The position numbers were made by a program, and so were the translations under genes. Of a stretch of DNA of 64,000 bases, positions 57,352 through 64,000 are shown piece by piece. Below the pieces are notes generated by a model. That model ran no database searches and was not told where the DNA came from. It saw only the letters and a program-made list of their open reading frames with translations. Every line of letters begins with the position of its first letter. Position 1 is the first letter of the stretch. Origin of the DNA: Aporhodopirellula rubra. Lineage in GTDB: Bacteria > Planctomycetota > Planctomycetia > Pirellulales > Pirellulaceae. The stretch spans positions 372,001 to 436,000 of the forward strand of contig NZ_JACHXU010000001.1 of NCBI RefSeq assembly GCF_014192335.1, given 5' to 3'.

Positions 57352-60177
57352 TCATGGCAGTTTTGTCGGAGGCTGATTGGGTGGTTGGAACTCGAGCGGT
57401 GGCAACGCTTTGGATGGCTCGCCGGTGAGCGACTGCGACACCGATGTGTGGATCAGATATCGAGCTTCGAGTGCATTGGCGAGTTTCGGCATGCCGACGC
57501 AAACCTGTTCGAGCAGTACCGCGAGTGCCTCGCGTTCTCGATTAGGGTCACACCGTGAGAGTTTGCCGACGTCGGCGACGAGTAATCTTCGCATGAGGTC
57601 GGCGGCAATGCGTTCGTCCGCGCCCAGGCCTACTTGAGAAGCGGACGTTGGTAGTTCCAGCAGCACCTGTTCGATGTCCTGCAATTGGAAACGTAACGAA
57701 CGCGGGTTGGATTCGTCGGTGACGAGGAGGTCAATCGTTGGTGCGGGTTGGACGAGCGAGAGGTATCGCGAACGATACGTCATGAGGCTGTCGGTGGCAT
57801 CGAGAATCGCTTCGCATAGGCTGCTCTCGTTTGCTAGTGGCACGGTCATCGTGGCGGCGAGCAGTTCAGCGGTTTGATGGGCCCGTTCAATCCGGCGGCC
57901 TAGGAGAACGAATCGCCAACCGTGTGTTCGTGTCAAGCTTTCGGCGGCCAATCCGCTGAACGCGAGCAACAGGGTGATGCAGTGATTAAGTCGTTCGATG
58001 GCAGCGATTACGTTTGCGCCCCGCGGTCGACTTTGAACGACGACTTCGTTGTGGAGGCTACGGAGGATTCGGTACGCGTCGAGTGAAATCCGGTCGCGGA
58101 CGGCCGAAGCGTTTCGCAGCGCGCCGACGGCCGCCGATTGGAAGCCGCGTGAGGTGCCGCAATCAAAAACGCTCGCCGGTAGCATTAGGTCGAGTTGCGG
58201 CATCGCGCCGTCGAGGCCTTCGATCGCGTAGTCGGGTTCGAGTTGGCCCATCGCCGCGAGGGCTTTGACTAGTCGTGGCATTTCGGACAGTTCGTCGTAC
58301 TCGTCTTCGCCGGCCAGACGGGTGAGCGTGGTGCGTAATAATCGGGCGATCGACTCGCACCGTTCGGTGTATCGGCCGAGCCAGAACAGGTGTTCGGCCA
58401 CGCGGCTGGGCAGTTCCGCACCGCTCCGGCGCAGCCGAATGGTTTCCGACTCCGGTGACAACAGAGTGGCTTCGTGGTCGACCGGTTCTTCGCTGACGAT
58501 CCAGCAATCCTGGGTCATTTGACCGCTCGTTGGCGATCGACCGAGGAGGTCGGGTTTAGGGCTGACTCGCGCGAGTCCACCCGGCAGGACTTCGATCCCG
58601 TCGGCGGTTTGGAGTTGGAACGAGCGTAGGGTCAGATGCCATGGTTGCAGTTTGCCTTCGACCCAAACCGGCGTCAGGCTGTGTGACAAACGTTCTTGAC
58701 CGACGAACCGATGCGGTTCCGCTTTGATTTGTCGAACCAAGTCGGCCTTCTGCTCGGACGTCATGTATTCCGGGATCGACGGCTTGGCTTCGTTGACCGC
58801 GTAGGCGCTGCGGATGATCAGTTTGTCGAGGTTTTCGAGAACAAACCGACACGGTCCCTCATCGCCACACCAGTACGTCGCAACGCTCGGCAGGAGCAGT
58901 TCTTCGCCAAGTAGTTTTCTCGCCGATGCGGCCAAGAACGGTAACAATGCTGGCATCTCGGCGAGGGCGGCGCCGATGCCGTTGACAACGGAGACGTGCC
59001 CGCCGCGAATGGTTTGCAGTAATCCCGTGCAGCCTTCGAGCGACATGGGGTCGAGTTCCAGTGGGTCGCATTTGCGATCGGACACATGACGCCACAGCAC
59101 CTCGATCGGAAGCAAACCGCCAAGCGTCTTCAAGTTCAGTCGTTCACCCCGGACGGCGAGGTCGCGGCCTTGCACAAGTGTGTAGCCGAGGTAACGGGCG
59201 AGATACGCGTCTTCGAATTCACGGTAGCTGCCGGGCCCGGGGGTCAACAACGCAACGCGTGGATTGTCTCGAGCGCGGGGAGCGAGCGAACGGATATGCC
59301 CGCGAAGAGATTCGAAGAAAGGCGCCAGCCGACGAACGTTCGCGCGACGATGCAGGTGCGGCAGTGCGCGACTGAGGACGATGCGGTTTTCCAGGAGGTA
59401 ACCTAACCCGCTCGGCGCACGCGTGCGGTCGCCGGTCACCCACCAACCTCCGTTGTCGCCACGAACGACGTCAAACGCGGTCACGTGCAGTCGACGGGAG
59501 GACGCCTGGCTGCGCATCGCACTGGCTTCGTCCGCCGTGGTTTTGTCGGGGCGGCCGAGTTTGTGGTAAGCGCGATAGAATCGAGGATTGCCCCACACGA
59601 TTTCGGGCGGGATCACTCGATCGGCGATCAGGTTTTGCGGTCCTAGTAAATCATCCAGAACGGCTTCGAGGACCCGGACCCGCTGGGCGAGACCGTCGGC
59701 AAGGCCGAGCCAATCTTTTTCATGGAAGGCGACCGGAACGGCCGCTAATTGCCAGGGGCGTGACGGGTCGACCGGTGTCGCGGGCACTTTGCCGGTGGCC
59801 GAGGGTTCGATCGGTCCCGTTCCCAGTGGGCCGCTTCCCAGAACACCGCTAGGCAGTGCTCCGTTGGCTCCGGCGGCGACGCCCTGAGGGCCCGTTGTCA
59901 GCGGATTGGTTACGTTTGACGGGGCGTTGAGGTAGTCATCGCCGGGAGAGGGTTTTTGATTGGCGTCGACCTGAAAAGTCAGCCCGTTTTCGCGAATGAG
60001 CTGCTCGATTTGCAGCGATCGTTCATCCAAACCGGTGGCGCCGATCCGGTTCAGGGTGCCTTCGATGGTGGCCCAATGGGGGCGTATGACGCCGTTGGCA
60101 TCGCGGCATTCGTCGAAACGGCCAGCCGGTTTTTCATAACTGGCTAGCGACAATTGGGCTGCGATGGTAGTCGACAA
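57352..60177 (-). CDS. Circularly permuted ATP-grasp type 2 fused to alpha-E domain
   Basis: 941 residues. The first part (about 140-560) is the circularly permuted ATP-grasp ligase: DWLGLADGLAQRVRVLEAVL, LDDLLGPQNLIADRVIP, the region TPGPGSYREFEDAYLARYLGY, and YWCGDEGPCRFVLENL. The rest (about 590-940) is an alpha-E domain beginning RVAEHLFWLGRYTERCESIARLL. Proteins of this class are predicted to ligate an amino acid or peptide. A 55-residue Gly/Pro/Ala-rich linker at about 88-142 interrupts the usual start of the ligase. The start is a TTG at 60177 with CAGGAG eleven bases upstream. The gap to the next gene has a GC hairpin. Confidence 0.88.
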   Translation of the reverse strand: MSTTIAAQLSLASYEKPAGRFDECRDANGVIRPHWATIEGTLNRIGATGLDERSLQIEQLIRENGLTFQVDANQKPSPGDDYLNAPSNVTNPLTTGPQGVAAGANGALPSGVLGSGPLGTGPIEPSATGKVPATPVDPSRPWQLAAVPVAFHEKDWLGLADGLAQRVRVLEAVLDDLLGPQNLIADRVIPPEIVWGNPRFYRAYHKLGRPDKTTADEASAMRSQASSRRLHVTAFDVVRGDNGGWWVTGDRTRAPSGLGYLLENRIVLSRALPHLHRRANVRRLAPFFESLRGHIRSLAPRARDNPRVALLTPGPGSYREFEDAYLARYLGYTLVQGRDLAVRGERLNLKTLGGLLPIEVLWRHVSDRKCDPLELDPMSLEGCTGLLQTIRGGHVSVVNGIGAALAEMPALLPFLAASARKLLGEELLLPSVATYWCGDEGPCRFVLENLDKLIIRSAYAVNEAKPSIPEYMTSEQKADLVRQIKAEPHRFVGQERLSHSLTPVWVEGKLQPWHLTLRSFQLQTADGIEVLPGGLARVSPKPDLLGRSPTSGQMTQDCWIVSEEPVDHEATLLSPESETIRLRRSGAELPSRVAEHLFWLGRYTERCESIARLLRTTLTRLAGEDEYDELSEMPRLVKALAAMGQLEPDYAIEGLDGAMPQLDLMLPASVFDCGTSRGFQSAAVGALRNASAVRDRISLDAYRILRSLHNEVVVQSRPRGANVIAAIERLNHCITLLLAFSGLAAESLTRTHGWRFVLLGRRIERAHQTAELLAATMTVPLANESSLCEAILDATDSLMTYRSRYLSLVQPAPTIDLLVTDESNPRSLRFQLQDIEQVLLELPTSASQVGLGADERIAADLMRRLLVADVGKLSRCDPNREREALAVLLEQVCVGMPKLANALEARYLIHTSVSQSLTGEPSKALPPLEFQPPNQPPTKLP

Positions 60178-60215
60178 TGTCGTCAGGGCTCCTGTTTGAG
60201 TGCCGATAGGAAAGA

Positions 60216-60237
60216 GGCGGTGCGATTTCGCTCCGCC
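60216..60237 (-). other. Intercistronic hairpin in the ATP-grasp cluster
   Basis: ggcgg (60216-60220) and ccgcc (60233-60237), with an inner gcg/cgc step around an attt loop, form a nearly perfect stem in the 113 bp between the DUF2126 transglutaminase gene and the ATP-grasp gene. No T run follows. Confidence 0.45.
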
Positions 60238-60290
60238 CTGTCCTACGATCGACTACCCGCCTTGAGCACGCCGATACGTGAGTCGACATT

Positions 60291-63200
60291 TTAGAGCCGA
60301 CGCAAATCCATGGTAACCGGGTACGGCTCCGAACCGACCACGGGCGGTAAATTAGGGACGGCGATTTCGCCACCCGTCATCGTGAACGCGTCAAATCTCG
60401 CCGCACGACGGGATTCCGCCTCTTTGGCATTGATCGGGAAGTTGTCACTGCATACCCCACCTGGGTGGACGGCGTGGTAGGTGCATCCGCCGACACTGCG
60501 CCGTGCCTTCAGGTCTACCAAATCGAACTGCAGCGGTGTGTGGATTCCGATCGTCGGGTGTAGGCATCGCGGCGGTTGCCAGGCGCGGTATTTTACGCCC
60601 GCAACGCCCTGGCCGGTCACACCGGTTTTGTGAAGCGGCACACGATGGCCGAAGCACGTCACGGCATAACGTCCCGGATCCATTCCCTCGACCAAAATTT
60701 GCATCCGTTCGAGCGACGAGTCGACGAACCTCGCGGTGCCACCCGAGCCGGGTTCCTCGCCCATGACGTACCACGGTTCGATGGCACTGCGGAGTTCCAT
60801 TCGCACGCCATCGACGACCAGTTCTCCCATCAACGGGAAGCGGAATTCGTGATGCGGGGCATACCAATCCGACTTCACCGGCGATTCCAATCGCTGCAGT
60901 TCGCCCGTCAGATCCTTGAGATCCTGCCAGACAAAGTATGGCAAGAGGTATCGGTCATAGAGCATTGGTCCCCACTGGATCAGAGGCTCTTTGTACGGTT
61001 TGTCCCAGAACGCGGCGACGACGGCGCGGATCAAGAGTTGTTGCGACAAGCTCATCTGTGCGTGCGGAGGCATTTCAAAACCTCGCAGTTCGACCAAGCC
61101 TAAACGCCCGGTCGAGCTGTCGGGCGAATACATTTTGTCGATGCAGATTTCTGCACGGTGCGTGTTGCCTGTCGTGTCGACGAGCAGGTCTCGGAACAGG
61201 CGATCGACGATCCACGGAGGAACGTCGGCTCCTTCGGGAGGTAGCTGTGCGAGCGCGATTTCCATCTCGTACACCGAGTCACTGCGGGCTTCGTCCATCC
61301 GCGGTGCTTGGCTGGTCGGACCGATGAATTTGCCGCTGAATAGATACGACATCGCCGGGTGGTTGTGCCAGAACCGGATCAGGCTGCCGAGCAAATGAGG
61401 GCGCCGCAGGAACGGGCTGTCGGTCGGTTTAGCGCTTCCCATCACGACATGGTTGCCGCCACCGGTTCCGGTGTGGTGACCGTCGAGGTCGAATTTTTCG
61501 GTTCCGAGTCGTGACAGGCGAGCTTCTTCGTAGAGAGTTTCGGTCAACGTGACCAATGACCGCCAGGTTGCCGACGGTTGCGTGTTGACTTCGATCACGC
61601 CCGGGTCCGGTGTGACTTTGAAGTAGTCGATTCGGTCGTCCGGTGGTGGCAAGTAACCTTCGACGACGACCGGTAGATCGGTCAGCGCACAGGTTTCTTC
61701 GACGGCCGAGATGAGATCGAGGTAATCTTCGAGGCGTTGGGCGGGCGGCATGAAAACGTGCAGTCGTCCGAACCGAGCTTCCACGCAGAGTGCGGTGTGA
61801 ACGATGTCGTTGTGGGTGGGCAAATCATCTTCATCGACATCGTCGAGAGTTTGTTCATTGACCGCCAAAGCCGCCGATTCGGAAGGTCCTCCGAGTCGCC
61901 CGCCGTCACCACCGGTGGTGCCGCCTTGGCGTGCCGCGACGTAGCTTTCCATTCCACGCGGCGTGCCACCGGATGCGCCGGGGCCACGGTAGGGAGCAGG
62001 CAGAGGGCTGTGTTGGATCGTCGGATCCAGAGGGGTGGTGTAGAACGGCGCGGTGCTGAACGAATCGGATGGCAGCGTGTCGAGGGGAAGTCGAAGTCCG
62101 ATCGGTGACTCACCGGGGATGAGGTAAATCTTTTCGCTGCGGACCGGCCATCTTCCGCCCATCCATCCTGGTTTGGCTTGCCACCACGCACGACGAAGGG
62201 GCAACACGTAGCCGACGGGCGTTCCGAGTCCGTGGCCGAACGTCCGCATCAACATCGCCCGTTCGTTCGGGTCTTTCAGACGCGGATCGGCGGGATCGAT
62301 GTCGACGGGCAGGCGGTCTTCTTTCCAGAGGTAGTGGAAAATATCCTCGTGGACGGGAAACGTCATCTTGGCGCTGATGTTCAGTTCCCGCGAAAGGGTT
62401 CTGATAAATCGCCGGGCGTCCTCGTGAGTGTGTTTGTAGTCGCGACCCTCGTCGGCTAGCCATTTTTCATCGTTCCAAATGGGTTGGCCGTCACGACGCC
62501 ATAGGCAGGTCAACGCCCAACGAGGCAATTGTTCGCCGGGATACCATTTGCCTTGCCCGTAGTGCAGCAGACTGCCTTTGGCGATTTGGTCCGTGTCGGC
62601 GAGTTTCTCGCGGAATCGTTTCAGCAGGACGTTGCTGAGCACGCGTTTGTCTTCGCCGACCGCGTCGGTGTTCCACTGCGGGTGATCCATGTCATCGATG
62701 GATACAAACGTCGGTTCGCCGCCCATTGTGAGTCGGACGTCGCCTTCGTTGAGTTTCTTGTCGATTTCATCACCGGCGACGAGAACTTCGTTCCACGTTG
62801 TTTCGGTGTAGGGTTTGGTGACCCGCGGGTCTTCGTGGACGCGGGTCACTTTCATGACGTGTTCGAACGTCACTTCACACGGTTCGTGGCCACCGGTGAT
62901 CGGGGCGGCGCCCGAATAGGATGGCGTGCACGCGAGCGGGATGTGGCCTTCACCGGCGAGCAACCCGCTCGTTGGGTCCAGTCCGACCCAACCGGCACCT
63001 GGCAGATAAACTTCCGTCCAAGCGTGAAGGTCGCAGAAATCTTCCGTCGGACCGGAAGGCCCGTCGAGCGATTCTTGATCCGAGGCGAGTTGAATCAGAT
63101 ATCCCGACACAAACCGTGCCGCTAATCCCATGTGCCGGAACGTGTCGACCAACATCCATGCCGAATCGCGGCACGATCCGCTGCACAGCGTCAGTGTTTC

Positions 63201-63710
63201 TTCGGGAGATTGCACGCCCGGTTCGAGCCGGATCTTGTAATCAATCTTTTGCTGCGCCGCGCGGTTAATATCGACGATGAAATCGATGGTCCGCTCGTTG
63301 GATTGAGGCAGGGATTTGATCCATGCGTCGAGTGCGGGTGTCAGTTCGCCCGGTTCCAAATACGATGCCAACTGTCGTTTGGTGTCGTCGTCGTATTCGA
63401 ACGGAAACTCGCCGGCCTCTTCGTCGACGAAAAATTCGAAAGGGTTGATCACCGTCATGTCGGCAACCAAGTCGACTGTGACGCATAAGTGATTGACGGG
63501 TTTCTCGAAAATCAATCGTGCGATCGGGTTTGCGAACGGGTCTTGTTGCCAGTTCACAAAGTGCTCGCTCGGAGAAACCGTTAACTGGTATGACTGGATC
63601 GGTGTGCGACCGTGATAGGCCGGACGTAAACGTACCAATTGCGGCCCGACCATGATCGGACGGTCGTACTCGTAAGAGGTCTTGTGATGCAGCGCGACGC
63701 GAATCGTCAT
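60291..63710 (-). CDS. Transglutaminase fused to DUF2126 domain
   Basis: 1139 residues. Residues 1-290 form a transglutaminase-like domain with the complete triad: Cys 180 in CSGSCRDSAWM, His 229 in CDLHAWTEVYLP and Asp 245 in WVGLDPTSG. The rest, from about residue 300, is the DUF2126 region (RLTMGGEPTFVSIDDMD, FHYLWKEDRLP, GTGGGNHVVMG, MQILVEGMDP), whose fold resembles glutamine-synthetase/ATP-grasp-type ligases in published analyses; I recall this from family knowledge. A Pro/Gly-rich linker at about 550-620 splits it. It is expected to act with the ATP-grasp/alpha-E protein in peptide ligation or release. No signal peptide. Confidence 0.93.
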   Translation of the reverse strand: MTIRVALHHKTSYEYDRPIMVGPQLVRLRPAYHGRTPIQSYQLTVSPSEHFVNWQQDPFANPIARLIFEKPVNHLCVTVDLVADMTVINPFEFFVDEEAGEFPFEYDDDTKRQLASYLEPGELTPALDAWIKSLPQSNERTIDFIVDINRAAQQKIDYKIRLEPGVQSPEETLTLCSGSCRDSAWMLVDTFRHMGLAARFVSGYLIQLASDQESLDGPSGPTEDFCDLHAWTEVYLPGAGWVGLDPTSGLLAGEGHIPLACTPSYSGAAPITGGHEPCEVTFEHVMKVTRVHEDPRVTKPYTETTWNEVLVAGDEIDKKLNEGDVRLTMGGEPTFVSIDDMDHPQWNTDAVGEDKRVLSNVLLKRFREKLADTDQIAKGSLLHYGQGKWYPGEQLPRWALTCLWRRDGQPIWNDEKWLADEGRDYKHTHEDARRFIRTLSRELNISAKMTFPVHEDIFHYLWKEDRLPVDIDPADPRLKDPNERAMLMRTFGHGLGTPVGYVLPLRRAWWQAKPGWMGGRWPVRSEKIYLIPGESPIGLRLPLDTLPSDSFSTAPFYTTPLDPTIQHSPLPAPYRGPGASGGTPRGMESYVAARQGGTTGGDGGRLGGPSESAALAVNEQTLDDVDEDDLPTHNDIVHTALCVEARFGRLHVFMPPAQRLEDYLDLISAVEETCALTDLPVVVEGYLPPPDDRIDYFKVTPDPGVIEVNTQPSATWRSLVTLTETLYEEARLSRLGTEKFDLDGHHTGTGGGNHVVMGSAKPTDSPFLRRPHLLGSLIRFWHNHPAMSYLFSGKFIGPTSQAPRMDEARSDSVYEMEIALAQLPPEGADVPPWIVDRLFRDLLVDTTGNTHRAEICIDKMYSPDSSTGRLGLVELRGFEMPPHAQMSLSQQLLIRAVVAAFWDKPYKEPLIQWGPMLYDRYLLPYFVWQDLKDLTGELQRLESPVKSDWYAPHHEFRFPLMGELVVDGVRMELRSAIEPWYVMGEEPGSGGTARFVDSSLERMQILVEGMDPGRYAVTCFGHRVPLHKTGVTGQGVAGVKYRAWQPPRCLHPTIGIHTPLQFDLVDLKARRSVGGCTYHAVHPGGVCSDNFPINAKEAESRRAARFDAFTMTGGEIAVPNLPPVVGSEPYPVTMDLRRL

Positions 63711-63764
63711 AAAGAAACCAGGAGATAATCAGGAGGAAGGAACCGGCGTCCGTGAAAGCTCTTG

Positions 63765-64000
63765 TTACGCTGAAATCGGAGCTTGGAAATAATCTTCGGC
63801 GAGCGTGTTGCCGATGTCGTTGAGTTCTCGTTGCAAAAGGTCCACGAATTCGTGCATCCCTCCGGCGAGAACTTCTTCGACTTGGGTGTGCGCCAAACGG
63901 TGTTTGAGGGCGTCCACTTTTTCGCTTGATTTGCTGGACGATTGGTTGCAGGACGCTTGGTCGATTTCGCCGAGCGACCATCCGGCCGAGGCAACGCATC
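63765..64000 (-). CDS. C-terminus of an alpha-E-like domain protein, cut by the window edge
   Basis: A reverse-strand frame with stop TAA at 63765-63767 runs open through the right edge. About 78 residues are visible: it includes KVDALKHRLAHTQVEEVLAG, GGMHEFVDLLQRELNDIGN and ends EDYFQAPISA. This helical end matches what I expect of alpha-E domain C-termini. It is 55 bp upstream of the DUF2126 transglutaminase start, so it is the preceding gene of the same run. The N-terminal part, perhaps another circularly permuted ATP-grasp gene, is beyond the window. Confidence 0.6.
   Translation of the reverse strand, partial: CVASAGWSLGEIDQASCNQSSSKSSEKVDALKHRLAHTQVEEVLAGGMHEFVDLLQRELNDIGNTLAEDYFQAPISA

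Overview
The window looks like chromosomal DNA of a planctomycete, most likely a Pirellulaceae member close to Rhodopirellula. This is inferred from family content, not from a database match. The pointers are a Pirellula/Verrucomicrobium-type haem-binding protein (c-type CxxCH), two secreted DUF1080-like proteins, a secreted beta-repeat protein with the LEPR signature, a giant WD40 Ser/Thr kinase, a signal-peptide-bearing ATP synthase b subunit and many secreted proteins of unknown role. The DNA is moderately GC-rich and densely coding. I recognised no tRNA, rRNA, CRISPR array, insertion sequence or prophage gene.

Layout. 1-11 kb: a truncated cytochrome-type protein, a membrane protein, a reverse-strand UbiA-type prenyltransferase translationally coupled to an inositol-monophosphatase-family phosphatase, a rhomboid protease, a small HEAT-like protein, a VanZ-family protein, a secreted DUF1080-like protein abutting tadA, a histidine kinase/response regulator pair and a GNAT acetyltransferase. 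11-15.3 kb: a sugar-nucleotide pair, namely a small nucleotidyltransferase overlapping a 1122-residue fucokinase-like kinase/UDP-sugar pyrophosphorylase fusion. 15.4-26.8 kb: a reverse-strand trio of LEPR surface protein, 2070-residue kinase and an anti-sigma-like membrane protein. 27-28 kb: a cysteine-rich secreted protein.

27.9-34.3 kb holds a reverse-strand ATP synthase cluster atpE-F-H-A-G-D-C. Most junctions carry short inverted or direct repeats, and no atpB lies next to atpE. 34.7-42.4 kb: a Pro-rich secreted protein, mnmG, a small secreted protein, an SDR oxidoreductase and pyruvate kinase with an intrinsic terminator. 42.5-47 kb: a secreted cytochrome with twelve CxxCH motifs and ilvD. 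47.1-56.3 kb: secreted or membrane proteins, including DUF1080, a putative clan CD cysteine peptidase with an EF-hand loop, a membrane-LRR fusion, an NHL-repeat protein, a glycerophosphodiester phosphodiesterase and a secreted DinB-like protein.

56.3-64 kb is a reverse-strand run of transglutaminase, circularly permuted ATP-grasp/alpha-E and transglutaminase-DUF2126 genes. The C-terminus of another alpha-E-like gene is cut by the right edge. This family set has been predicted to build or modify peptides and has little experimental work behind it, so it is the best candidate for an under-described system here. The kinase trio with its Thr-centred 12-residue repeats and the kinase/pyrophosphorylase fusion come next.
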